Program-made: the position numbers and the translations under genes
In this document: positions 58,901 to 64,000 of the stretch, one piece after another
Position numbering within the stretch: position 1 is the first letter of the stretch
How the letters are laid out: every line of letters starts with the position of its first letter
Notes under the pieces: model-generated
The model's input: only the letters and a program-made list of their open reading frames with translations
Databases searched by the model: none
Told to the model about the DNA's origin: nothing
DNA from: Acanthopleura granulata
Taxonomy: Eukaryota > Mollusca > Polyplacophora > Chitonida > Chitonidae
Direction of reading: 5' to 3'
Length of the DNA: 64,000 nt
NCBI GenBank assembly: GCA_016165875.1
Contig: JABBOT010000007.1
Coordinates: 8,961,245 to 9,025,244, forward strand

Positions 58901-59451
58901 CGTGTGATCGCAGAGGAAGACTGAGCCACGGAGGCCTCCCTGATGGCATGAAAGTGTGTACCGTATTTGAACAGTCTGACTTACACGTAGCTAGTTTCTG
59001 AGACATTTCGCGAACAGCACTTAAGCCACAATCACAAGGACTGTCACACACTACAGCTGTATGACACATTGACACATTCAAGGACGGGACAGGTGCGAAG
59101 GAAATTCTCACAGCAAATGTATTCGCAATGGAGCATACAAGGCTACATAACGTCATTACTTAGATACAGTCATGCAGATCAGTGCATTGAACACTGGATG
59201 AAAAGATTCAAGCAATGACTCATATCCTTCCCTCTCAATAACCCTCAGCATGTTAGTGGCTTAGAGCCAATGAAATCTTGAAAAAAGTTTAGGCAAAATG
59301 TTTTTCACATTAGATTAGACATGAATATTTACTTACATGCGCACTGAGATTTGCACGAAGTAGCATTGTTACAGTCAAAGCCCTGTTTTGCAATGGCAGA
59401 CCCCACACACAGGACTTCAAGCCATAAGGCCAGCACTACTGGAGACTTCAT
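28054..59451 (-). CDS. gp130/Domeless-like class I cytokine receptor, 16 coding exons, 1,034 residues
   Basis: A cell-surface receptor that would bind a helical cytokine and signal through JAK and STAT. The exons (entries below) total 3,105 nt and every junction keeps frame. Residues: 1-21 signal peptide; 39-126 Ig-like; 127-263 and 264-356 the two-domain cytokine-binding module; 357-463, 464-566 and 567-675 three further fibronectin III domains; about 684-704 membrane helix; 705-1034 cytoplasmic. This Ig + module + three FNIII order is that of gp130 (human about 918 residues). Intron phases 1-2-1-0-1 across the binding module, and 1 to 2 then 2 to 0 around the membrane helix, are those described for class I receptors. 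Odd points: WSxWS is reduced to WSKPV, and Box 1 has no PxP. An Ig/FNIII adhesion molecule is the main alternative. Which orthologue (gp130, LIFR or Domeless) cannot be settled. Confidence 0.8.
29584..29646 (-). CDS. Receptor exon 15: juxtamembrane, YxxQ motif
   Basis: A 63 nt phase 0-0 exon: SPYYGESNGYTYQTV, STDITG (residues 727-747). Tyr736-Thr-Tyr-Gln fits the YxxQ docking motif for STAT3-type SH2 domains. Splice sites GCACAG and GTAAGC. As a symmetrical exon it could be skipped without frame loss, removing the motif. Confidence 0.7.
29650..30310. other. Receptor intron 14
   Basis: Holds a SINE family 1 fragment (30125-30242); otherwise nothing recognised. Confidence 0.5.
30125..30242 (+). 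mobile_element. SINE family 1, 3' half
   Basis: CTTTCCTCCCACCATA, GTCTAAGTGAAATACTCCTG, AGTATGGCATAAAAGACC and CAATCAAATAAATAAATAAAT. It lies antisense to the receptor. Confidence 0.75.
30315..30378 (-). CDS. Receptor exon 14: position of Box 1
   Basis: The 64 nt exon (phase 2 to 0) encodes RRCYVKQKEGKFKFEYPSEV, EQ, just inside the membrane. In class I receptors the exon after the helix carries Box 1 (a PxP motif that binds JAK). Here only Tyr-Pro-Ser-Glu is present, so Box 1 is degenerate or shifted into the next exon's SP. Tyr708-Val-Lys-Gln formally fits YxxQ, but is probably too close to the membrane. Confidence 0.75.
31478..31565 (-). CDS. Receptor exon 13: transmembrane helix
   Basis: The 88 nt exon (phase 1 to 2) encodes IPDTPNEGLIVGLCIGGML, LIALVIFLC and half of Arg705. 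The hydrophobic stretch of about 21 residues is followed by basic residues in the next exon, so it is a type I membrane protein. If the intron is retained, the frame runs on for about 30 residues before a stop, which would give a short-tailed form. Confidence 0.85.
32690..32762 (+). mobile_element. SINE family 1, tail fragment
   Basis: TTCTTGAGTACAACATTACA then CAATCAAATGAATAAATAAG. Eroded. Confidence 0.45.
32834..33010 (-). CDS. Receptor exon 12: second half of fifth FNIII domain
   Basis: The 177 nt exon, phase 1-1, follows acceptor CGTTGCAG and ends at a GTGAGT donor. It contains LHPGHKYFVCVRGISHG (the tyrosine-corner strand) and SGKWSYLET at residues 668-675, a WSxWS-like end. It is the membrane-proximal domain. 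Extra Cys residues (629, 639, 655) may form a disulfide typical of this position in gp130-like stalks; that is inference. Confidence 0.75.
33011..35377. other. Receptor intron 11
   Basis: Holds a SINE family 1 copy at 35095-35300. On the plus strand at about 33770-33900 a short frame begins MFNKHCCAVHCSVYKKKI, reminiscent of a THAP zinc finger start. A 169-codon minus frame at 34040-34549 has no recognised domain. Confidence 0.4.
35095..35300 (-). mobile_element. SINE family 1, lacking the extreme head
   Basis: CAAGAATATTTCCCTTCTGT, GCGGCCAGCATTATGGTGGG, AGGAAACCGGGCAGA and GCATGAACTTACAGCGACCG mark an inverted copy. It lies in the sense orientation of the receptor, 78 bp from the exon 11 donor. 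Confidence 0.75.
35378..35527 (-). CDS. Receptor exon 11: first half of fifth FNIII domain
   Basis: The 150 nt exon (phase 1-1) encodes VPGKVAYFDVKLFEVEWSPP, DCSRL, then PFSYEVRYGDVS. The EVEWSPPD and YEVRY strands are typical FNIII. The domain is split by a phase 1 rather than phase 0 intron, unlike the other FNIII domains here. The acceptor is a G-tract-disturbed CCCATAG. Confidence 0.7.
35635..35800. repeat. Dispersed repeat family 4, copy 1
   Basis: GTGATAAGTTACTAACAGAC, TTTCTCC, then CTGATGGTAGACATGTGGTC and TTCAGAGAATATT. It matches 44285-44470 (GGGTAAGTTACTGACCAAC, CTGCTGGTAGACAAATGGTC). Confidence 0.5.
39690..39800. repeat. Short tandem repeat, 30 bp unit, about 4 copies
   Basis: AAAAAAGCATGGGATAGTGC and ATTTCATGC alternate three times exactly, then once diverged. 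Confidence 0.85.
40355..41060. repeat. 30-bp minisatellite, about 23 units, in receptor intron 10
   Basis: The unit is GTACATCATATGAAAGGTGA followed by TAATGGTTTT, with single-base variants. Because 30 is a multiple of three, frames stay open on both strands for 230-260 codons (10-residue repeats such as VHHMKGDNGF). These are not supported as genes: no start context, splice sites or non-repeat coding flanks. Confidence 0.9.
44285..44470. repeat. Dispersed repeat family 4, copy 2
   Basis: See the copy at 35635-35800; the same order of blocks in the same orientation. Confidence 0.5.
46950..47290. repeat. Dispersed repeat family 3, copy 2
   Basis: It shares its start (GACGCCAACATTTTACCCAC), middle (TGACAAAACAAGGGACAGCA) and end (TGTTATGACCTATCTTAA-like) with 12370-12790, in the same orientation, but lacks an internal segment of about 95 bp. 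Confidence 0.6.
47649..47811 (-). CDS. Receptor exon 10: second half of fourth FNIII domain
   Basis: The 163 nt exon (phase 0 to 1) encodes WLTVTGPVSSHNVTNASLGF, then LRVGVSVEVGGVSSGIAWSS, CLYDRHSG. IAWSSCL at residues 555-561 is the position of a WSxWS-like end. It has two N-glycosylation sequons (NVT, NAS). Acceptor GTTACAG, donor GTACTG. Confidence 0.75.
48535..48600 (-). mobile_element. SINE family 1, tail fragment
   Basis: ATTCAGGTATATATCACTTA, TATAATGGAGGCCAGCATTA. Eroded inverted 3' part. Confidence 0.5.
48739..48871. promoter_or_regulatory. Cluster of CRE-like sites (TGACGTCA)
   Basis: The palindromic octamer TGACGTCA occurs at 48739-48746, 48759-48766 and 48814-48821. Near matches are TGACGT at 48775-48780, ACGTCA at 48845-48850 and GACGTCA at 48865-48871. 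The site is bound by CREB/ATF-type bZIP factors in animals. The density in 133 bp suggests an intronic enhancer of the receptor, though a repeat-borne motif is possible. Confidence 0.5.
50617..50762 (-). CDS. Receptor exon 9: first half of fourth FNIII domain
   Basis: The 146 nt exon (phase 1 to 0) encodes APKKPVQVFAEKLSVATVHV, EWTNLLNTSQPHNVTIHLCR, then LKCL. VHVEWTNLL is the classic B-strand Trp of FNIII. Acceptor TTTGCAG, donor GTAAGT. Confidence 0.8.
51407..51626 (-). CDS. Receptor exon 8: second half of third FNIII domain
   Basis: The 220 nt exon (phase 0 to 1) encodes PIPVESQNGKLLNYKLNVNP, then VVELRASTKMGVSVVPSRII, IPSNG. The NGKLLNYKL strand corresponds to the NGKI-x-x-Y stretch in the first stalk FNIII of gp130. 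Donor GTTGGT. Confidence 0.8.
51812..52005 (-). mobile_element. SINE family 1, body and tail
   Basis: TTTACTTATTCGATTGGTGT, CAAGAATATTTCACTTATAT, GGTGGGAGGAAACC, CCACAGGTTGCTGG. Inverted; sense to the receptor. Confidence 0.75.
52277..52377 (-). CDS. Receptor exon 7: first half of third FNIII domain
   Basis: The 101 nt exon (phase 1 to 0) encodes VPSESPKLSVGSYIYVSAPD, CPGNGQDSLFLYTK. Acceptor TTCACCAG, donor GTTCGT. Its position just after the binding module matches the first stalk domain. Confidence 0.75.
52378..53517. other. Receptor intron 6
   Basis: No repeat or exon recognised. Confidence 0.4.
53518..53659 (-). CDS. Receptor exon 6: second half of FNIII domain 2, WSxWS position
   Basis: The 142 nt exon (phase 0 to 1) encodes EHNETKSPVTITGLVPNTAY, KVRVSAKFQVSTLWSKPVEA, EFNTSEDG. 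NTAYKVRV is the tyrosine corner. LWSKPVE (Trp343-Ser344) stands where class I receptors have WSxWS; the second Trp-Ser is replaced by Pro-Val. Acceptor ATCCACAG, donor GTGAGT. Confidence 0.8.
53660..55040. other. Receptor intron 5
   Basis: Mostly occupied by the 49 bp minisatellite (54170-55020); a poly-A run at about 53860. Confidence 0.6.
54170..55020. repeat. 49-bp minisatellite, about 18 units, beside a receptor splice donor
   Basis: The unit is AGTCTTACTGCCTCTACCAG, AGGGAGTTCTACCTCATGCA, GACAACAAA. With a 49 bp period, three units make one 49-residue repeat and all three plus frames stay open, giving apparent frames of up to 323 codons; not genes. About 15 units carry CTTACTGCC, i.e. 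GGCAGTAAG in the receptor's sense, resembling 5' splice sites. The array starts about 20 bp inside the intron from the true donor. Confidence 0.9.
55041..55177 (-). CDS. Receptor exon 5: first half of FNIII domain 2
   Basis: The 137 nt exon (phase 1 to 0) encodes ARAPEVYRLHSNVSSRQAEV, RWEMWPG, then YSVSYRPVGNAPWQ. The EVRWEMW and YSVSYRP strands, and the Trp-Gln just before a phase 0 intron, are as in the membrane-proximal half of the cytokine-binding module. Acceptor TTTTCTAG, donor GTAAGG. Confidence 0.8.
55385..55545 (+). mobile_element. SINE family 1, 3' half
   Basis: CAAATGGTTGTAGGTTCCTC, CCATCATGCTGGCTGCCATC, TATAGTTGGAATATTCTTTC, CAAGTAAATAAATAAAT. Diverged. Confidence 0.65.
56118..56368 (-). 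CDS. Receptor exon 4: second half of FNIII domain 1
   Basis: The 251 nt exon (phase 2 to 1) encodes SEDLYKSLTTSCPAGNKNWT, CDTSQVFPCSCPEND, six cysteines in all, then SHTIRVKMSSESFGS and VTVQPSYKI. The end V-x-P-x-YK-I before a phase 1 intron is the usual link from domain 1 to domain 2 in gp130-type receptors. The cysteine-rich loop is larger than usual. Acceptor ATATCAG, donor GTAGGT. Confidence 0.75.
56430..57310. repeat. Imperfect tandem array of about 170 bp units
   Basis: GAAAATCAATAGGGTTCTTC, CTCATGCCAAAGTGTAAGTG, TTTGGTGAACTTG and ACCTTGAAGAAAAAGGTGAA recur at about 56740, 56900, 57070 and 57210, with a weaker copy near 56440. Some carry GACAGACGGACAAAC, a motif common in molluscan dispersed repeats. 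In receptor intron 3. Confidence 0.75.
57466..57625 (-). CDS. Receptor exon 3: first half of FNIII domain 1
   Basis: The 160 nt exon (phase 1 to 2) encodes PAEPPDVEVLYEYLSDTAER, LIIEATPK, then VNWTWDIRYKLNRRRFDIY. The VNWTWDI strand fits FNIII. The donor (TACAA-GTTGTT) is weak but is the one that gives phase 2 and joins cleanly to exon 4. This half lacks the paired cysteines usual in domain 1. Acceptor CTGCCAG. Confidence 0.65.
57800..58030 (-). mobile_element. SINE family 2, without tail
   Basis: Minus-strand head GGAAAGCGCAGTTGGTAGAG, CGTCCGCTTTCGGACG, B box GGGTTCAAACCTGGG, and body with CTTCCTCGCTAGGCGCTCAG and GACTGGTCGGCCCGGTGTC, ending at TCGTCTCGGTGCA. It is very similar to 22730-22960. 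Confidence 0.85.
58327..58590 (-). CDS. Receptor exon 2: Ig-like domain
   Basis: The 264 nt exon, phase 1-1, encodes one Ig-like domain (residues 39-126): FHFYVGETLSWNCTLG, then ELRIPNVTEDHKGSYFCYVS. The WNC and GSYFC pair are the Ig disulfide cysteines with the D-x-G-x-Y-x-C signature. An N-terminal Ig domain is present in gp130 and its relatives. Acceptor GTTTCAG, donor GTAAGC. Confidence 0.8.
58795..58945 (-). mobile_element. SINE family 1, diverged
   Basis: GACTGGTGTTTTATGTCGTG, TTTCACTTATAAAATGATGG, CAGGTTGCTGGTGGACCTTC, GAGCCACGGAGGCC. Inverted with internal deletions. Confidence 0.6.
59337..59451 (-). CDS. Receptor exon 1: start codon and signal peptide
   Basis: The ATG at 59451 opens MKSPVVLALWLEVLCVGSAI, AKQGF (likely cleavage after Ala21), then a short Cys-containing linker (CNNATSCKSQCA) and a phase 1 GTAAGT donor. 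Upstream, TGTTTCAG at 59542-59549 looks like an acceptor, so the exon may run 59337-59541 with about 90 nt of 5' UTR and further noncoding exon(s) beyond. Confidence 0.75.
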
Positions 59452-59541
59452 GACGACAAACCGATGAGCTATGAGGTTCCGAGGGAGCCAACACCCGCGA
59501 CTTGAACACCCGCACCTGACAGCCTGCTGCTACTGTCCTGT

Positions 59542-62520
59542 CTGAAACACAGTCGTCAAACAACAGAGGTTATCAAAGACAGTACGTATGCATGATGCAC
59601 TTCTGAAAGAGGCTGGTTTCCAGAAAATGGGAAGCTAAATGGATGGTGGCCTGCATCAGTGTGATGTTTTAACAGGCAACTGGGACACGAATTGCTCAAA
59701 CAACAAAACAGGAAAAAAATAATACTAAGTATTTAATAGAGGCCTGCTGGTACTTGACAGAGTACTTAGATAATTTAAGTAGATCATTGACAACTCACAA
59801 TTAGGCAGATGAGACCACATAATACTGTAATCTCCATGCATGTATATCACATACACGACACTGGTTCAGAAAGACATATCCTTTTGCATGGCTGCAGGTG
59901 ATTACTTTTTTGATTTGGTGTTTCCAGCCTTACTCTGGTATATTTCTTCGAACTGACTGCACATTCAAGTATACAAGTGCAGCAAACCTTGCAGTGCTCT
60001 GGGAAATAAACATATCTCGCCAGGCAACTGACCAACATCACAACAAACACCATAGACCATACTGTTCACAGCACAGCGTTACAATCATAGTCATCATTAG
60101 ACAAGCTCACACATCAGCGACTTACGTTTATAACCTCACATGTCCTTGTTGTTTGGGTGTCGACTGGAGTAATGCTGAGAATACTTTTGCTTGTGGTTTG
60201 GCGACCATATAGAATTTTTAGGAAAACTTTTGACACTCTAATAATAATGATGAAAAACTCAAAGCATGATCACGTAATGATTCACATTAGACACATTACA
60301 TACAGGTAACTCAGTTTCATAGCAGTTTGGTAACACATGGTTAGGACTCTGACAGGACAAAGTTTAGTGGTTAAAAAAAAGCACAATGTTAGACCTCCTA
60401 ATTATGATTGAATGATCTATTAATCTCATTTTTACTTGAGGCAACTTCCTCTTAACAGTCAAACGCACAGCAAAGAATAAATTTTTCTTGCGGGTGTTAA
60501 TTTTCACAACATAAATTATCTACATGTAGCGCTGCTTTCCATATACGTAACAACTCCCAAGGCACTTGAAACTGACTTATACAGGGACTAAAAGGAATTT
60601 GGGCAACTACGGTCAACTAAATATCCATGCCGTACATGTCATTTTAAATCACGACTGATTTAACAGGTTGAATGATGTGCATGAAATCCCATTTCATGTC
60701 AGATCTTGTAGACCGTTCTTGAACAAACATGATAATGTTCACGCATGAGGGACGGAACTATTTCGTCATGGAAATGCACCGTATCCTAGTGACAAATGAA
60801 TTCATACGAACAACACGCCTTTATAATTTGGGACAAACCTACCATCTCATCAGTGTGGGTATCTAAAATGACTTGCACATTCACATCCTGGTAATTAAAT
60901 ATGTTAGCTGCCTGACTGATTACCAAATCATCATGGTAAGAGCCTGAAGCCCACCAAAATTCTGAACACTTTTTTCCACACATAAATCCTCATATTTAAC
61001 TCATATTTAATCCTTGACACTAAAAAAAGTTTTAACATTAAAATTTAAACCTACAATGCAGATTACAGCGTTATCAGATAATGACAATATAAGTACATAT
61101 ATCAGCTGAAAAACATGGATCTCAAAGAAGAAATATTAACAATTTCCAATGAATGAAAAATTAACACAGCACATCAACTACCATCAGCATGGCCGTTCAT
61201 CTCAATATGATATCTACTTTTTATGAAGGTGAACAAGAATGGTGCATGCATAAATTGAGTGCTGAGGCCGAAAAACAACCTCTACTGACACACTGACACA
61301 CCACCACCTCCCCTGCTTAGTTTGTACACCACAATTAGTTGTCAGAGTATATGTACATGTAAAGAATGCAATGTGCCAAATGTACATGTATCATCAAAAG
61401 TAACCAGGAACACAGAACTAAAAACCAGGAACGTCATAAATTACCCCTACTTAGTCCCAATCATGGGATGATCCCGGAATGTGCAGTGAACCCATAATTG
61501 ACAGCTCAAACCTCTGACTGCAGTGCAGAAGGTGACTGTTAAATCACTTCACAATAAGGGTACTTTTTCAGTTTTTTTGAGGCGTATGAGTTTGAACTGT
61601 TTGGGGGGGGGGAAAGCATAACCACATTCACCCTGCAAGATTTGGCCAACTTACTTGATTATTAAATATGAGTTGGTGTGTGTCCTATCTGGGTAGGGTG
61701 GTCCTTTTGGCCAGTTACATGTACCTCCTCCCTCCTTAGGGTGCATATGACACAGGTGAGCCCTCCTGGACAGAGTTTCCAAGAAAATCAACCAACCGTT
61801 CATCACTGGCAAAGTTTTCATAAACAGTAAACAGTTTCCATTACACAAGTCATAACCTCACCTAACACAATCTTGATTAACAAGCTGTAGCATTAGTGTA
61901 CAATTACCATCATGTACAAACACAGCATGACAATGCAGTCATATGGTTCCGTTTAGGGAGGAAAAGTCAACATACCGTGAGACACAATGGAAGACAGAAA
62001 TTTAATAAGGTCACTGCAACAGGCAATGTCAGTAAATAAGCCACCACAAAAACATATACATCTTACTGGAGGGGGGGAGAAACAAATTAAACTGAACCCC
62101 AAGGCTGCTCTGAAGAACGACCTGCCACCCCTTCCAACACATAATGGAGTCGCCGAGCACCACTCCCCATTACACTGTTTGTGTCACGCATTCATGTTTG
62201 ATACAATCCTTGTTGTAAAAGACCACAGGCTATACATCTCATTATAATAAATAGGCTGCTCTTGTACTCAGAAACATCACTTCCCTGAATATTAGGCTAA
62301 GATAAAGTTTTTGGCATTGTAATTTTCTTATATGCTAGATCCTGACAGATATCCTGCAATGGTGGATGTTCTGCTGTGTACTGCACATGCAAGTACAGTG
62401 AGAAAGCCTACACTTATCACCTGACACACTGTACATGATATACACCCCAACTTTAAACAACCCAATCTTGATTGTGGGGAATGACATAATCTGGCCATGA
62501 CTGTCATTCACAAACAAGTT
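59542..62520. other. Upstream of the receptor, nothing recognised
   Basis: Should contain the receptor promoter and any 5' noncoding exon, but I cannot place them. No other gene or clear repeat seen. Confidence 0.35.
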
Positions 62521-62521
62521 A

Positions 62522-62755
62522 ATGTGGGTCCCTGTGGCTCAGTTGTTTAGCACTTGCGCAGGCGTAATGTTCCACAAGCATCCCACCAATGCAGTAGCTG
62601 TGAGTTCAAGTCCAGCTCAGGCTTCCTCCCCAGCCATACATGGGAAGGTCTGCATGCAAATTGCAGATAGTCTGCCATCTTTCCTCCCACTATATTGCTG
62701 GCCGCTATCGTATAAGTGAAATATTCTGAGTACTGCATAAAACAAATAAATAACA
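62522..62755 (+). mobile_element. SINE family 1, full length
   Basis: CCCTGTGGCTCAGTTGTTTA, CACCAATGCAGTAGCTGTGA, GTTCAAGTCCAGCTCAGGCT, GGGAAGGTCTGC, then CGCTATCGTATAAGTGAAAT and CAAATAAATAAC. Moderately diverged. Confidence 0.8.
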
Positions 62756-63884
62756 AACACTAACATTTAAACATGATCTATCATTTATAATATCCAACGA
62801 AAAGTGGCACTTTCTCTCATTTTCTGCTAACTTGTTTATCTTACTTGGGAGTTACCCTGGGTTTCCTTATTGTATATGGAAAGAATTTAACTTACTGACT
62901 CCCAAGAACTTAATGTTAAATCCAGTTGTTAATGTAATGGCAAGAACTAAGAATTTACACACTGAATGAGCAAGGGTCTTGCCTGACCATTGCACCAGAT
63001 GAAAAATCAACAAATTCAAATTTCAAGGGTTAATGTATTTTTTAGCTAAGGAAAAGAAAAAAACAAAAAAACAACAGCAGCTGACTAACAAATGAGTTTA
63101 CTGTTTGATGAACAAAAAAAGTGTTATGTAAGCCCATATATCTTACCCAACCAGAGCACACAACAGCATACATCTGTAAACTGTAAACACCTGACTCTAC
63201 ACACCACAACCCAGCTGGTTTTACAGGTCACTTGAAAATAGGGGCTAAGTCTCCTCCCACACATACGTGCATTCAGAGAAAACCCCCATGGGATCCTCTA
63301 ACAAGGAGATTGAATCTTTGAGGGACAGACTCCGAAGTTTATAATGGTGCAGGGGCACATCAGAATTAGTGAGCAGCAAGCTTGGACTAGCATTCTACCA
63401 CTTTGAACTTTACCTTGGCAGAACATGTGTATATATTAACTGTACCATTTTGAAAAGTCTTAAAAGAGACCATAGTAGGATGTCATATTACTCAGCCGAG
63501 TTTTTGTTCATCAAACACTTCACCAGTTTTAGCCAGTAGGTCATTCCCTTAAATATACCACACACAAAAACTTCATTTCTTTTCCAGTGTGTGTCAATAT
63601 ATATATATATATATATGTATATGTATCTCATGACTCAGGCACATCCTCGAAAATTGTGAGGTTACATTACGGCAACATCATAGAGAGTCAGCACGTGAAT
63701 TTTGACCAAAATAAGCATGTTTTAGAGATACCTTGTTTATTGCTAATGCTTCTTTCTTTGACAGATTGGGGTTTTCTGCCACTTTCAACATTATTTTGGA
63801 CGTCATGTCAGGGCGATGTTTCCTTGAAGCAGACTAGATCCAATGCTGACATGTTTACAGTGCTGCCTCACTGGAATGCCATGC
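62756..63884. other. Intergenic, nothing recognised
   Basis: An (AT)n run at about 63598-63616; no gene seen. Confidence 0.4.
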
Positions 63885-64000
63885 TCTAACAAACCACACA
63901 TAATGCCCCACACAGTCACATTATACAGACACCTTGCCAATCAGTCATGCCTGTATTTGGTCTATTCCTCTTAAGCTCAGCGCCAAATTAGGAAGTGACA
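63885..64000 (-). mobile_element. SINE family 2, cut by the window edge
   Basis: ACAGTCACATTATACAGACA, CCTTGCCAATCAGTCATGCC, TCTATTCCTCTTAAGCTCAG match the inverted body of family 2, diverged. The head lies beyond the window. Confidence 0.6.

Overview
The window is animal nuclear DNA, most likely from a mollusc and perhaps a bivalve. The signs are an AT-rich sequence, long introns with GT-AG splice sites, exon-encoded extracellular domains (EGF-like, fucolectin-type, Ig, fibronectin III) and two tRNA-derived SINE families of a kind I associate with molluscan genomes. The species assignment is inference. All recognisable genes lie on the minus strand, so 5' to 3' runs from high to low coordinates.

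Right half (about 59.5 to 28.05 kb): one complete, intact 16-coding-exon gene. Joining the exons gives 3,105 nt with no frame break, encoding 1,034 residues: signal peptide, one Ig-like domain, five fibronectin III domains, one membrane helix and a 330-residue Ser/Pro/acidic tail. This is the layout of gp130-type class I cytokine receptors (vertebrate IL6ST/LIFR, insect Domeless). The intron phases also fit a class I receptor. The WSxWS motifs and the JAK-binding Box 1 are degenerate. Its introns and 3' flank hold three minisatellites (49, 30 and 66 bp units), a cluster of CRE-like TGACGTCA sites, many SINE copies and a roughly 170 bp repeat array.

Left half (about 0.7 to 26.4 kb): three neighbouring relatives of a cell-surface family combining short EGF-like modules with a fucolectin-type (FTP) lectin domain. 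Gene A (0.7 to 2.5 kb, running off the left edge) has an intact signal-peptide exon and first module. Gene B (9.1 to 17.1 kb) is a segmental duplicate of A spaced about 14.5 kb away. Nearly every recognisable downstream exon of B carries a one-base indel or deletion, so B looks like a pseudogene. Fragment C (24.3 to 26.4 kb) has EGF modules and a terminal exon with a membrane helix that ends at a stop codon with no cytoplasmic tail. It lacks any visible 5' end.

The remaining sequence is mostly SINE copies, tandem repeats and unremarkable AT-rich DNA, plus one coding-like remnant at 6.7 to 7.1 kb. Taken together, the locus pairs one well-preserved cytokine-type signalling receptor with a duplicating and decaying family of lectin/EGF surface proteins. 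Nothing in the sequence shows that the two work together.
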